A stretch of 36,195 nucleotides of DNA. Origin: Falsirhodobacter xinxiangensis. Lineage in GTDB: Bacteria; Pseudomonadota; Alphaproteobacteria; Rhodobacterales; Rhodobacteraceae. The position numbers were made by a program, and so were the translations under genes. Below are positions 24,357 to 33,695 of the stretch, in pieces (the first letter of the stretch is position 1; every line of letters starts with the position of its first letter). A model generated the notes under the pieces. The model made no database searches and was not told where the DNA came from. It saw only the letters and a list, made by a program, of their open reading frames with translations. Location of the stretch: NCBI RefSeq assembly GCF_004959935.1, contig NZ_SMYN01000023.1, positions 1-36,195 of the forward strand, in the 5' to 3' direction.

Positions 24357-24976
24357 CAGGCCATCACGCCAAGCGCCATGACGGCCGCGGCCTGCACCGG
24401 ATCGATGACGGGAACGCCAAGTTCCTGCTCCAGCAACTGGCGGCGTGGTGCGAAACCCGCGCAGCCAAGCACGATCGCCCCTGCACCCATGTCCACCAAC
24501 CTGCGCCCGGCCTCCTTCGTTTCTTGCAGCACGGCCTCCGAGGTGCCCGCATCCAGCGCCGACACGCCTGACAGGCCGACCTCGCCCGCCAGACGGCCGA
24601 TCACGCCCATCTGCCGCATCTTCGACATATGGCGCGGGATGGATCTGGGCGACAGCGCGATGATCCCGAAACGGTCGGCGCGGGCCATCGCGGTCAGGAT
24701 GCCGCATTCCTGAATGCCGAAGGCGGTCATCCCTTCGGCCCGCATCAGATCGAGGCCGGGGTCCGAGAAACAGGCGGTGATGATGGCCCGTACCTGCCTT
24801 TCGCGCGCGATGTCCAGAACGCGCAGGCCCGCCCGCGCCACATCCTCTGCCGAGGCGATGGTGGCGGGACTGCCCGCCAGCGTCACGCAGTCGAACGAGG
24901 GTCCATAGGGGGCCAGCGCGTCGCGAAGCCCCTGTGTCACGCCTTCGGAGGAATTGGGGTTGATGACCAGAATCAT
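24356..24976 (-). CDS. Asp/Glu/hydantoin racemase family protein
   Basis: The 206-residue protein has two catalytic-type Cys residues in the expected places: Cys69 (ITACFSDPGLD) and Cys172 (LGCAGFAP). It opens with MILVINPNSS, typical of hydantoin racemases and related maleate isomerase/racemase enzymes. With the hydantoinase and D-carbamoylase next to it, racemisation of a 5-substituted hydantoin is the likely role, letting both enantiomers enter the D-specific route. Both ends overlap neighbours by 4 nt. Confidence 0.9.
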   Translation of the reverse strand: MILVINPNSSEGVTQGLRDALAPYGPSFDCVTLAGSPATIASAEDVARAGLRVLDIARERQVRAIITACFSDPGLDLMRAEGMTAFGIQECGILTAMARADRFGIIALSPRSIPRHMSKMRQMGVIGRLAGEVGLSGVSALDAGTSEAVLQETKEAGRRLVDMGAGAIVLGCAGFAPRRQLLEQELGVPVIDPVQAAAVMALGVMA

Positions 24977-26427
24977 GGCGCGATCCTTGCGCCAAAGTTC
25001 TGTGCGGGGTCCAGCTCCTTGGCAAGATACCCGCGCTTGCCGGTCAGATCGACAGTGGCGCGGGGCACGAAACGTCCTTGCCCTTCGGTCGCGCGAAGCT
25101 GGCCATCCTCGACAATCACATGGCCCCGGTTGAGCACGACTTCCGGAACGCCGGTCAACTCCATCCCCTCGAACGGGGTGAAATCCATATTGTCGTGCTG
25201 ATCGGCCAGCGTGACGAGGCGCGTCGTGTCCGGGTTCCAGATCGCGATGTCGGCATCCATGCCCGGCGCGATGGACCCCTTCTGCGTCATCCCGAATGTC
25301 TTGGCTGCATTGGTCGCAGACAGCGCCACGAATTGTTGCAGTGTGATCCGCCCCTTGGCCACGCCTTCCGAGAACAGATAGGGCAGGCGCGCGGCAATCC
25401 CTGGCATCCCGTTCGCGATCTTGGGATAGGGAGCGTCCGGCCCTGCGGTGAACTTGCCGCTGGCGTCGAAACGATAGGGGGCATGGTCGGAGCTGACGCT
25501 TTCGAACGTGCCGCTTTGGATATGCCGCCACAGCGCGTCTTGGGTCGCGCGGTCGCGCACGGGGGGCGAGCACATGAACTTTGCCCCCTCCATCCCCGGT
25601 CGGTCCAGATCTTCGCGGGTCAGCGCCAGATATTGCGGACAGGTTTCCGCGAACAGCTTGGTGCCCGCCAGTTTTTCGCGCTGGACGATGGCGGCGCCAC
25701 CGGCAGTGGAGACATGCACGATGAACAGCGGCGCATCGACCAGTTTGGCAAGGCTGATGGCGCGGTTGATTGCCTCCTCCTCGGCCAGTTCGGGGCGGCT
25801 GATGGCGTGGTATTTCGGCGCGGTCAGGTTTTGCTGCGCCAGACGGCGGTTCATCCATTTGACCATGTCGTTGTTTTCGGCATGGACCATGGTGATCGCG
25901 CCGTGTTCCTTGGCGACCGTCAGGATGTCCAGCATCCCGCCGTCGCCAAGGTTCATCAGATCGTAGGTCATGAAGACCTTGAAGCTGGTGATCCCGCGTT
26001 TGAAAGCGCGGGGAAGCTGGTCGTGCAGCACCGCCTCGGTCGGGTCCGAGATGATGAGGTGATAGCTGTAATCCAGCACCGACCGCTGGGCCCGCGCATC
26101 GTATGTCGCCAGCACATCATCCACCGACTGCCCGCGATGCTGCCCCGCGAATGGGATGAAGCTGGAGTTGCCTCCGAACGCCGCCGACACCGAGCCGCTG
26201 TAATAGTCGTCCGCCGTCATCACTCCGGCAGAGCTTTCCTGCGCGATATGGGCATGCGCCTCGATCCCGCCGGGCAGCACCAGCCGTCCGCCCGCATCGA
26301 TGCGGCGGGTGCCGCCCTCGATCCGTTCGGCAACGGCGGCGATGCGTCCGTCCTTGATGCCGATATCGCCGCGGAACGTATCCGACGCCGTGACGACCGT
26401 GCCGGAGTGGATGACGGTGTCGAACAT
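24973..26427 (-). CDS. D-hydantoinase/dihydropyrimidinase family amidohydrolase
   Basis: The 484-residue enzyme has the full binuclear site: EAHAHIAQ (His58, His60), SFKVFMTY (carboxylated Lys150), VHAEN (His182), IVHVST (His238) and SSDHAPY (Asp314). The family opens cyclic ureides (hydantoins, dihydropyrimidines) to N-carbamoyl acids. HAHIAQ replaces the common HxHL[ED], a small difference. It begins one base after the D-carbamoylase stop, a gene pairing that marks the hydantoin pathway. Dihydropyrimidinase itself is the main alternative, but dihydropyrimidine dehydrogenase genes are not present. Confidence 0.93.
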   Translation of the reverse strand: MFDTVIHSGTVVTASDTFRGDIGIKDGRIAAVAERIEGGTRRIDAGGRLVLPGGIEAHAHIAQESSAGVMTADDYYSGSVSAAFGGNSSFIPFAGQHRGQSVDDVLATYDARAQRSVLDYSYHLIISDPTEAVLHDQLPRAFKRGITSFKVFMTYDLMNLGDGGMLDILTVAKEHGAITMVHAENNDMVKWMNRRLAQQNLTAPKYHAISRPELAEEEAINRAISLAKLVDAPLFIVHVSTAGGAAIVQREKLAGTKLFAETCPQYLALTREDLDRPGMEGAKFMCSPPVRDRATQDALWRHIQSGTFESVSSDHAPYRFDASGKFTAGPDAPYPKIANGMPGIAARLPYLFSEGVAKGRITLQQFVALSATNAAKTFGMTQKGSIAPGMDADIAIWNPDTTRLVTLADQHDNMDFTPFEGMELTGVPEVVLNRGHVIVEDGQLRATEGQGRFVPRATVDLTGKRGYLAKELDPAQNFGARIAP

Positions 26428-26428
26428 C

Positions 26429-27352
26429 TCAGACCTCGATCTTCATGCCGGTTTGCGCGGTGATGCGCCCGTAATGTTCCGTGCGGCGATGGGCAGCGAA
26501 GTTGAACACGGTCTGCTTTCCGAAGGCGCATTTGTCGAAATCGCATTCCGCAACGATGACCTCGTCTCCCTCGCCGGTCGTGCGGGCGATCACGTAACCG
26601 TCGGGATCGACGATGATCGATCCGGCGAACATGTGGTTTCCATCTTCCATCCCGCATTTCGCGACGGCAACGGCATAGGTGGAGTTTTGATACGCCCCCG
26701 CGCAGACGGAAAGTTCATGGTGATAGACGCGCCGCTCGATCCCCTCTTCCGCCGAAAGGTTGTTCTGGCTAGGGGTGTTATAACCGATCGTCACCAGTTC
26801 GACCCCTTGCAGACCCAGCACGCGCCACGCCTCGGGCCAGCGCCGGTCATTGCAGATCGCCATGCCCATAACGACCCCCTGGTTCCGCACCACGTTGAAC
26901 CCCGTGTCGCCGGGCAGGAAATAGCGTTTCTCCAGATGCTGGTGGCTGCGTTCGGCCTCGTATTCGGTGTGGCCGGGCAGGTGGGTTTTGCGATATTTCA
27001 GCACGATCTCGCCCTCGGGCGATACGGTGATCGACGTGTTGTAATGCAGCCCCTCTGGCGTCAGTTCGCAATACCCGAAAGTAAATCCGATCTCCAGGCG
27101 ACGGGCCAGATCGAATAGCGGCTGCGTCGCGGCGTTCGGCATCTGGGTTTCGAACCAATGGTCGAATGCGGCGCGATCCTCGACATAGAAGCGCGGAAAG
27201 AACGTCGTCAGGGTCATTTCGGGATAAATGACGAATTCGGCTCCCTTTTGATGCGCCTGTTCCATCAACGCCATCATGCGCGACACGACTGCCTCGCGCG
27301 GCTCGTCCTTTTGGATACCGCCGATCTGGGCGCCGGCAACGATCATCTTCAT
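26429..27352 (-). CDS. N-carbamoyl-D-amino acid hydrolase (nitrilase superfamily)
   Basis: The 307-residue protein has the Glu-Lys-Cys triad: Glu45 (VIYPEMTLTTF), Lys122 (KYRKTHLPGH) and Cys167 (GMAICNDRRWPE). HLEKRYFLPGDTGFNV and the length match the Agrobacterium D-carbamoylase. The reaction is N-carbamoyl-D-amino acid + water to D-amino acid + ammonia + CO2. The start at 27352 follows the permease gene by 8 nt. The D-amino acid made here is a natural substrate for the aminotransferase at 20383. Confidence 0.93.
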   Translation of the reverse strand: MKMIVAGAQIGGIQKDEPREAVVSRMMALMEQAHQKGAEFVIYPEMTLTTFFPRFYVEDRAAFDHWFETQMPNAATQPLFDLARRLEIGFTFGYCELTPEGLHYNTSITVSPEGEIVLKYRKTHLPGHTEYEAERSHQHLEKRYFLPGDTGFNVVRNQGVVMGMAICNDRRWPEAWRVLGLQGVELVTIGYNTPSQNNLSAEEGIERRVYHHELSVCAGAYQNSTYAVAVAKCGMEDGNHMFAGSIIVDPDGYVIARTTGEGDEVIVAECDFDKCAFGKQTVFNFAAHRRTEHYGRITAQTGMKIEV

Positions 27353-27360
27353 GTCTTCTC

Positions 27361-28026
27361 CTAGAGTGCGAGTTTGCGCTGATACCGGCTGACAAGGCGC
27401 ACCATCGGCCACAGCAGGACCAGATAGATCGCCGCGGCCAGAACCAGCGGGGATGAGTTGTAGGTGACGGACCGGGCCATGTTGGCCTGATACAAAAGCT
27501 CGGACAGCGACACGACCGAGGCGAGCGAGGTCAGCTTCACCACTTCGATCGTGTTCGACAGAAGGTCGGGCAAAACGTTGCGGACGGCCTGCGGGATGAC
27601 GACGTGGCCCAGCATCTGCGCCTTGCTCAGGCCCGTAGCGCGTGCGGCTTCCGATTGTCCGGCGGGCACGCTTTGCAGCCCGGCGCGATACACCTCGGCA
27701 TAATACGCCGAGTTGTTCAGCAGAAAGGCGACCGCGACGGCCACGAAGGGCGACATCTCGACCCCCGCGAAGGGAATGCCGGAATAGACGAAGATCAGCA
27801 GCACCAGGGGCGGCAGGGCGCGCATCAGGTCGATCAGCGCCATCACCGGCCATGACAGCCAGCGGCGCGGACTGGTGGCGGCCAGCGCCAGAAGCAATCC
27901 CCCGACCAGCCCCAGCCCGATTACCACCGAGCAAAGGCGCAGGGTCATCCACAGCCCTTGCAGCAACAGCGGCCAAGCCTGCGCCATGATGTCGAGGTTG
28001 AAGAACATCTCCATGATACCGGGCAT
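27361..28026 (-). CDS. Polar amino acid-type ABC transporter permease (second system, B)
   Basis: The 221-residue HisM-type permease has about five hydrophobic segments. The EAA loop region reads AEVYRAGLQSVPAGQSEAAR and VIPQAVRNVLPDLLS. It follows the other permease by 2 nt. With two different permeases this transporter should be a heterodimer, unlike the first ABC system. Confidence 0.93.
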   Translation of the reverse strand: MPGIMEMFFNLDIMAQAWPLLLQGLWMTLRLCSVVIGLGLVGGLLLALAATSPRRWLSWPVMALIDLMRALPPLVLLIFVYSGIPFAGVEMSPFVAVAVAFLLNNSAYYAEVYRAGLQSVPAGQSEAARATGLSKAQMLGHVVIPQAVRNVLPDLLSNTIEVVKLTSLASVVSLSELLYQANMARSVTYNSSPLVLAAAIYLVLLWPMVRLVSRYQRKLAL

Positions 28027-28028
28027 CG

Positions 28029-28718
28029 TTACACCTTCCAGCTGAAGCGGCGTTCAAGCCAGCGGGCAAGAATGACCGCGGGCAGGAAGATCGCGAGGTA
28101 GGCGGCGGCGGCCATGGTCAGCGGCGTTGCCGACCCGGACATCGCCTGCGCCGATGACGACACCGCAAGAACCTCTTTGACCCCGATGACCGATCCAAGC
28201 GCCGTCATCTTGGTGATGGCCAGCGATCGGTTGACCAGCGACGGCACGCCCATCCGGACCGCCTGCGGCAGCGCGACCCAAATCAGCGTCTGCGCGAAGG
28301 ACATGCCGGTGGCGCGCCCCGCTTCCCACTGGCCGCGGGGCAGGGCGGTCAGGCCGGCCCAGAATATCTCCTCGCAGAACGCAGCCAGAACGGCGGCCAG
28401 CACGATGAACAGGACCAGTGGCCCCGACATCATCACACCAAGCCCGGGCAGCCCGAAATAGAAGATCAGGATCAGAACCAGCGGCGGCAGCGCGCGAAGG
28501 ATGTCCGCGAACATCACGATGGGAACTGTAAGCCACCAGACCTGCAGGCTGCGAAGACAGGCCAGCACGAGCCCGACCGCGACGCCTGTCACGATGATGA
28601 TTGCCCCCAGCCAAAGCGTCGTGACCATCGCCGACAAAAGGTCCGGCAGGTAACGGTCGATGATCGCGCCGTCAAAGAACACTTCGACAAAACGTTGGAA
28701 TCCGGCAGGTGCGTTCAT
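28029..28718 (-). CDS. Polar amino acid-type ABC transporter permease (second system, A)
   Basis: The 229-residue protein has about five membrane spans and an EAA loop ([20 protein letters not shown], then [14 protein letters not shown]). The conserved [20 protein letters not shown] stretch has a close match in its partner ([20 protein letters not shown]), indicating that the two permeases arose by duplication. The start overlaps the ATPase stop by 4 nt. Confidence 0.93.
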   Translation of the reverse strand: MNAPAGFQRFVEVFFDGAIIDRYLPDLLSAMVTTLWLGAIIIVTGVAVGLVLACLRSLQVWWLTVPIVMFADILRALPPLVLILIFYFGLPGLGVMMSGPLVLFIVLAAVLAAFCEEIFWAGLTALPRGQWEAGRATGMSFAQTLIWVALPQAVRMGVPSLVNRSLAITKMTALGSVIGVKEVLAVSSSAQAMSGSATPLTMAAAAYLAIFLPAVILARWLERRFSWKV

Positions 28719-29473
28719 TCCGCCCCCGCATGGTGCGAGACGCGCGACAGGAAGGCGCGGGTGCGGTCATGTTGCGGGTTGCCGAAGATCGCCTCGGGCG
28801 GGCCCTGTTCGACCACGACGCCGCCATCCATGAAGACGACGCGGTCGGCGGCTTCGCGCGCAAAGGCCATCTCGTGACTGACGACCAACATGGTCATCCC
28901 TTCGGCGCGCAGGTCTTTCATCACCTTCAGGACCGACCCGACGAGTTCGGGATCCAGCGCCGAGGTCGGCTCGTCGAACAGCATCACCTTCGGGTTCAGC
29001 GCAAGGGCGCGGGCGATGGCGACGCGCTGTTGCTGGCCGCCCGAAAGCTCGCTCGGCATGGCGTCCGCCTTGTGGGCAAGGCCGACACGATCCAGCATGT
29101 CCATCGCGCGGGTGCGGGCGGTAACCTTGTCTCGCTTCAGCGCTTTGATCTGCGCCAGCATGACGTTCCTTACCACGCTCATATGCGGGTAGAGATGAAA
29201 GCCTTGGAACACCATTCCCGTTTGAAGCCGCAGGCGGTTCAACTCGGCGGCGGGGCAGTTCACGATGTTGCGCCCGTCGATGAAGATGGAGCCCGAGGTC
29301 GGCTCCTCCAGCCGATTGCAGCAGCGCAGCATGGTGGATTTGCCCGAACCGGACGGACCGATGACGAAGACCAGTTCGCCCCGTCCGACCTTCAGGTCAA
29401 TGCTCCGCAGAACCTCGACAGTTCCGAAGCGCTTTTCCAGCGCGGTGATTTCCAGCATCGGCGTCTGTGCCAT
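28715..29473 (-). CDS. Polar amino acid-type ABC transporter ATPase (second system)
   Basis: The 252-residue ATPase has Walker [10 protein letters not shown] (39-47), signature [15 protein letters not shown] (from 143), Walker B VMLFDE (163-168) and H-loop His200. It is of the GlnQ/HisP type. I start at ATG 29473 ([17 protein letters not shown]), since the family's N-terminus begins a few residues before the first strand; an upstream start at 29518 adds 15 atypical residues. The binding-protein gene ends 55 nt before it. Confidence 0.94.
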   Translation of the reverse strand: MAQTPMLEITALEKRFGTVEVLRSIDLKVGRGELVFVIGPSGSGKSTMLRCCNRLEEPTSGSIFIDGRNIVNCPAAELNRLRLQTGMVFQGFHLYPHMSVVRNVMLAQIKALKRDKVTARTRAMDMLDRVGLAHKADAMPSELSGGQQQRVAIARALALNPKVMLFDEPTSALDPELVGSVLKVMKDLRAEGMTMLVVSHEMAFAREAADRVVFMDGGVVVEQGPPEAIFGNPQHDRTRAFLSRVSHHAGAE

Positions 29474-29528
29474 GGTGCCTCGCAGATTTGTCGGGTTACG
29501 GTGCCGAGGGGCTGGCACCGCCGAGGGA

Positions 29529-30371
29529 TCAGAAGGAACAGCTCACCTCGTGGGGGGTGTCGTCGTATCCATCGGAGCCGGGGGTGCCGTAGCCCGGGGT
29601 CGGGGTGACGATGGTCGTGCCAGCGGCGGGCGTGACGCCCAGCCATTTTTCGGAGAGGGCGGCAAGCGATCCGTCGGATTTCAGGCATTCAATCACCGCA
29701 TCGATGCGGTTGCGGTTTTCCACGTCGTCCTTGCGGAAGGGGAATGCCCAGACCAATCCGGTCGCGATCTCGGCGCCCAGCATCATGCGCGGGTTGCGCT
29801 TTACCGCCCATGCCGCGCTTGTATGGCCTGCAAGTGCCGCAAAGGCGCGGCCCGTCATCACGGCCTCGACCGCGTCCGAGGTGGTGCCGTAGGACATGAC
29901 GGTCAGCTCCAGCTCCGCCGCCTTCTCGTTCAGATAGGCTTCGTAATTCGAGCCCTTGTTCACCGCCAGCGTCTTGCCGCGATAATCTTCGATGGTCGTC
30001 CCCGCTCCGCTGCCCGCGAGCTGTACGAAGGCATAGTTGGTATCCATGAAGCCTTCGGTGAACAGCATATTGGCCGACCGTTCCTCGCTCACCGTGACGG
30101 GGGCGACGAGGAAATCGTAGGTGCCTGCCTGGAGCGCGGGAACGAGGCCCGCGAATTGCGCGGCGTCGATCTGGATCGTCGTTCCCAGCCGTTCAGCAAC
30201 GAGGTTCGCAAGATCGACGTTGAACCCTTCGATCCCTCCCGAAAGGCTGGGCATGGCATGGGGCGCGAAGGTGCCGTCCAATGCGACCTTCAGCCCGTCC
30301 TGCGCGATTGCGGCATTCGTCATCAGGCCGGCCGCGCAGCCAAGCGCGGTGGCAAGAACCCGGAATTTCAT
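29529..30371 (-). CDS. Periplasmic amino acid-type binding protein (second ABC system)
   Basis: The 280-residue SBP_bac_3-type protein has the signal peptide [20 protein letters not shown] then AIAQ, followed by [20 protein letters not shown] and [14 protein letters not shown]. The usual fold ends near SEKWLGV, but this protein continues for about 34 residues in a Thr/Pro/Gly-rich tail ([17 protein letters not shown]) that ends ...VSCSF with a Cys two residues before the C-terminus. A GGAGAG ribosome binding site supports ATG 30371. It is the first gene of the eight-gene hydantoinase operon. Confidence 0.92.
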   Translation of the reverse strand: MKFRVLATALGCAAGLMTNAAIAQDGLKVALDGTFAPHAMPSLSGGIEGFNVDLANLVAERLGTTIQIDAAQFAGLVPALQAGTYDFLVAPVTVSEERSANMLFTEGFMDTNYAFVQLAGSGAGTTIEDYRGKTLAVNKGSNYEAYLNEKAAELELTVMSYGTTSDAVEAVMTGRAFAALAGHTSAAWAVKRNPRMMLGAEIATGLVWAFPFRKDDVENRNRIDAVIECLKSDGSLAALSEKWLGVTPAAGTTIVTPTPGYGTPGSDGYDDTPHEVSCSF

Positions 30372-30462
30372 GATCTCTCCTGTCGGTTGGGCCGAGGTTC
30401 GTTGACCTCTTGCCGTCAATTCTGCACGCCAAGGCAGGGGTGCGGCAATATAAAGACAGGCT

Positions 30463-30484
30463 ATAATACGATTAGATATATTAT
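30463..30484 (-). promoter_or_regulatory. AT-rich inverted repeat before the hydantoinase operon, possible LysR site
   Basis: ATAATA-N10-TATTAT (22 bp, within a longer A+T-rich run) lies 92 nt ahead of the binding-protein start. The half-site spacing is compatible with a LysR box (T-N11-A type), and the A+T-rich run may also hold the promoter. The shared ATACC-N3-GGTAT operator is not present in this gap. Confidence 0.4.
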
Positions 30485-30635
30485 CCTGCTTTATACATTA
30501 GCGCCTATTTTGTGGGCTGGATCAAAGCTTGGGCAGGTTTAAAAATCGGCTAACGCTTTGATTCGGCTTCGTAAGCAAAAGTTCGTCAGATCGACGGTTC
30601 AGGCCCGTCTTTGGCAAACCGCGCAAATCATGGGC

Positions 30636-30657
30636 GTGCCGCCCGACGGGACGGCAC
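30636..30657 (-). terminator. Hairpin after the TRAP operon
   Basis: GTGCCG at 30636-30641 pairs with CGGCAC at 30652-30657, 8 nt beyond the DctM stop. There is no T-run on the minus strand after it, so termination is uncertain. Confidence 0.35.
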
Positions 30658-30664
30658 ACCCCTG

Positions 30665-31963
30665 TCACCGTGCCATCAGGTTCGGGACGATATCGACGAT
30701 TCCCGGAAACAGCCCGATCAGCACCACGAAAGCGGCAAGGATCATGAAGAACGGGAAGGTCGACCGCGTGATGCGCCCGATGCTGTCCCCCGTCAGGCGC
30801 TGGATGACGTTGAGGTTGAACCCCACGGGCGGCGATATCTGGGCCATTTCGATCACGATGACCATGAAGATGCCGAACCAGACCTTGCTGTAGCCCGCCG
30901 CCTCGACCAGCGGCAGGGTGATGGGCAATGTCATGACGATGCAGCCCAGACCCTCCATCACCGTTCCAAGCAGGATATAGAACGCCAGCAGCACAAGGAT
31001 GAGCGCAAAGGGCGACAGACCCCAACCGTCGATGGTCGATGCGATGAAACGCGGCAGTCCAAGATAGCCGATGGCCGTGGACAGGAACATCGCGCCGACC
31101 ATGATGATGCCGATCATCGCGCAACCGTTCGCGGCGGAACGGGCCGAGGCGATCAGACCGCCGAAATCCAGCGTACGCTGCCAGAAGCCGATGCCGATGG
31201 CCCCCGCAACCCCCACCGCCGCCGCCTCGGTCGGCGAGGCGATGCCGCCATACATCGACCCGATCACGACAAGGATCAGTATCAGCAGCGGCCCCAGATC
31301 CTTCAGCGCGATCAGCTTTTCCAGAAACGTCGATTTCGGCGGCGCGGCCCCCACCAGCGCGGGGTTCAGCAGGGCACGGATGGCGATATAGCCCGAGTAG
31401 CTGCCCGCGATCATCAATCCGGGCAGAATGCCAGCGATGAACAGCCGCAGGATCGATTCTTCGGCCATCACGCCATAAATGATCATGATGGTCGAGGGCG
31501 GGATCAGGAACCCCAACGTTCCCGCCCCTGCAAGCGAGCCGGTGACCAGCGCGCGGTCATAGCCGCGATCCAGAAGCTCTTTGGCGGTGATCCGCCCCAC
31601 CGTCGCCGTGGTCGCGGCCGAAGATCCGCAAACCGAGGCGAAGAGCGTGCAGCCCAGCACGGTCAGGTGTCCGAGCCGTCCGGGCACCCGACGCAGCCAC
31701 GGCGCAAGGCCGGAAAACAGCGCTTCGGAGATGCGGGTGCGGAACAACAGCTCTGCCATCAGAATGAACAGCGGCAGTGCCAGCAATTCGGGCGAGGTAA
31801 GCGTGTTGAAGGCCTGTTGCGCCAGAAGCTTGTCGAAGGGCATGGCCGGGCGGAACACCGCCAGAAGGCCGATGCCGGTCCCAACAAGGCCGATGCCTAT
31901 CCAGACGCCGGCGCCCAGGATCAGCGTCATCATCCCAAGCAACGAAAAGGTGACCATACCCAT
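30665..31963 (-). CDS. dctM: TRAP transporter large permease, DctM type
   Basis: The 432-residue membrane protein has about 11-12 hydrophobic segments. The family motifs are visible: ALPLFILMAELLFRT, GTLGFLIPPSTIMIIYGV, ASPTEAAAVGV, and the C-terminal EMAQISPPVGFNLNVI. It moves substrate using the sodium or proton gradient together with DctQ and the binding protein DctP. The ATG at 31963 overlaps the DctQ stop (ATGA). TRAP systems usually carry carboxylates, including some cyclic and N-containing acids such as ectoine and pyroglutamate. Confidence 0.95.
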   Translation of the reverse strand: MGMVTFSLLGMMTLILGAGVWIGIGLVGTGIGLLAVFRPAMPFDKLLAQQAFNTLTSPELLALPLFILMAELLFRTRISEALFSGLAPWLRRVPGRLGHLTVLGCTLFASVCGSSAATTATVGRITAKELLDRGYDRALVTGSLAGAGTLGFLIPPSTIMIIYGVMAEESILRLFIAGILPGLMIAGSYSGYIAIRALLNPALVGAAPPKSTFLEKLIALKDLGPLLILILVVIGSMYGGIASPTEAAAVGVAGAIGIGFWQRTLDFGGLIASARSAANGCAMIGIIMVGAMFLSTAIGYLGLPRFIASTIDGWGLSPFALILVLLAFYILLGTVMEGLGCIVMTLPITLPLVEAAGYSKVWFGIFMVIVIEMAQISPPVGFNLNVIQRLTGDSIGRITRSTFPFFMILAAFVVLIGLFPGIVDIVPNLMAR

Positions 31964-32517
31964 CACTCGATCCCCTCGCCACGCGCGAGCCTTGCCCCGC
32001 CGATCACGCGCAACAACTGCGCCACGATCTGAAGCGTCAGCAGCAGCGATCCCGCGGCCAGCACCGCCTGCGGCACGGCAAGCGGGATGCGCACGACAGA
32101 GGCCGAGGTCGAACCCCGTTGGAAGGACAGCCACGCCATCTCGGTCAAAGCGGCGGTCAGGACGGCAGTGATGCCAAGGCCAACGACCGCCGCCACTCCG
32201 TCCAGTATTCGCGACCCGCGAGGCGACATCGCATCGGCAACGCCGCTGACACGGACATGGCTGCCCTCCTTCAACGCACTGGCCGCAGCCAGCATGAAAC
32301 AGGCCCCCATCAGAAACGCCGAAACGTCCCATGAGAAGGGAATGGATCGGTTCAGAACGTTGCGCGACACGATCTCGGCCCCGACGAGGACGAAGATCGC
32401 CAGAAGGCACAGCGCGGAGAGGAGGTTGGCGGCCTCGGTCGCGCGGTCGATGGGGCGCAGGAGGCGCGCAAAGGGTTCGTCCCTTTGGACGCCCGCGGGC
32501 AAAGCAAGATCTCGCAT
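31963..32517 (-). CDS. dctQ: TRAP transporter small permease, DctQ type
   Basis: The 184-residue protein has four hydrophobic segments, with the family feature VGAEIVSRNVLNRSIPFSWD after the first span. It links the DctM permease to the periplasmic binding protein. It begins 5 nt after the DctP stop and overlaps the DctM start. Confidence 0.93.
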   Translation of the reverse strand: MRDLALPAGVQRDEPFARLLRPIDRATEAANLLSALCLLAIFVLVGAEIVSRNVLNRSIPFSWDVSAFLMGACFMLAAASALKEGSHVRVSGVADAMSPRGSRILDGVAAVVGLGITAVLTAALTEMAWLSFQRGSTSASVVRIPLAVPQAVLAAGSLLLTLQIVAQLLRVIGGARLARGEGIE

Positions 32518-32522
32518 GACGA

Positions 32523-33497
32523 TCAGTCGCGCGCGGCCAGATAGGCGTCGATCACCGGCGCGGCATCCGGAACCCGCGTCTTGAATGCGTCCCAGAGCGG
32601 GGTCGCAACCGCCATGAGTTCGGCCTTCAGCTCTTCGGAGGGAGGGGTGACGATGACGCCGTGCTCTTCCAGCATGGCGATCTTCTGGGCATCCTCGGCG
32701 CGGGAATTCAGCCAGAACTGCCCTTCGATACCCGCCGCGACGGCCTCGATGGCAGCTTGGGTTTCAGGCTCCAGGTCATTCCACGCATCGAGGTTGACGG
32801 TCACGATGTTGGACGAAGCCTGCCAGTTGAAGGTGTTCATGTTCTGCATGAATTCCCAGAACGCCCCGTCCACCCCCGACGAAGACGAGGTGGTCACGGA
32901 ATTGATCGTTCCCGCGGCCAATGACGGGACCACTTCGCCCCACGGCATCTGGACAGGCGCCGCGCCGAGCGCCTCAAAAAAGCTGTGCCCATTGGCATCG
33001 ACGACCCGGATCTTCATACCCGCCAGATCGGCTGTACTTTTGATGGGATTGTCCGAGAACACGGCCTGACCGGGCCACGGGGTCATGTAGAGCACCTTCT
33101 GGTTCATCTCGGCCGCGATCTCTTCGATTTTGGGACGATAGAATTTATGAAGCAGCGCAAGATCCTGCGATGTCGGGGCAAGATAGGGAAGCGTTTCGAT
33201 CCCGAGCGCCGGATTCTCGCCGACCTGCTGACTCATCAGGATGTCGGCGATGGGAACGATGCCGTCACGGACGGCGGCCATTCCCTCGGGGCCTTTGATG
33301 CCCAACGCGCCGCCGGAATGGACGGTCACGGTCACGGCACTGTCGGTCGCTTCGGCAATGCCTTCGGCAAAGGCCTGGGCGTTGCGTGTGTGAAAGTTCC
33401 CCTCGGGCCAGACGACCGACATATCCCAATGAGTTTCGGCCAGCGCGGGGGATGCTGTCATGAATGCGGCGAAAAAGGCAATGGGGTGATGTTTCAT
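32523..33497 (-). CDS. dctP: TRAP transporter substrate-binding protein, DctP type
   Basis: The 324-residue protein has signal peptide MKHHPIAFFAAFMTASPALA, then a DctP-family fold. DLAGMKIRVVDANGHSFFEA provides the conserved Arg that binds the substrate carboxylate; MPWGEVVPSLAAGTINSVTT is the other family hallmark. An AGGGAAA ribosome binding site precedes ATG 33497. It is the first gene of the minus TRAP operon, divergent from the DapA-fold gene across a region with two operator sites. The ligand is unknown. Confidence 0.94.
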   Translation of the reverse strand: MKHHPIAFFAAFMTASPALAETHWDMSVVWPEGNFHTRNAQAFAEGIAEATDSAVTVTVHSGGALGIKGPEGMAAVRDGIVPIADILMSQQVGENPALGIETLPYLAPTSQDLALLHKFYRPKIEEIAAEMNQKVLYMTPWPGQAVFSDNPIKSTADLAGMKIRVVDANGHSFFEALGAAPVQMPWGEVVPSLAAGTINSVTTSSSSGVDGAFWEFMQNMNTFNWQASSNIVTVNLDAWNDLEPETQAAIEAVAAGIEGQFWLNSRAEDAQKIAMLEEHGVIVTPPSEELKAELMAVATPLWDAFKTRVPDAAPVIDAYLAARD

Positions 33498-33586
33498 GTC
33501 GTTTCCCTGTCGTTGCTTGTCTTTGTTGGTCCTGTCGACCCGGAAGCATCTGACAACACGGACGCGGCGGGGACAGGTTTTTAAGG

Positions 33587-33599
33587 ATACCATACGTAT
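33587..33599. promoter_or_regulatory. Candidate GntR operator, site 5
   Basis: ATACCATACGTAT matches ATACC-N3-GGTAT at 9 of 10 defined positions, 90 nt upstream of dctP. A second TATACC half-site follows at 33597-33602, giving two GGTAT-type half-sites in the same direction on the minus strand. Confidence 0.5.
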
Positions 33600-33695
33600 A
33601 CCTAAAATCATGCGCAAAATATTTATGCAGTCCTTCTCCCGATGCATAGCAATTGGGCGGTGGAGATACGTCTCGCGAATCCATGGGAGCGCCGA

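Noticed and set aside
25078-26463. 461-codon plus-strand frame opposite the hydantoinase
   Set aside because: The hydantoinase on the other strand has all catalytic motifs. The opposite frame lacks domains and a ribosome binding site.
30611-32032. Long plus-strand open frame opposite dctM and dctQ
   Set aside because: It is Asp/Arg/Gln/His-rich low-complexity translation with no family features. It lies wholly over well-supported TRAP genes and results from their G+C-rich codon use.
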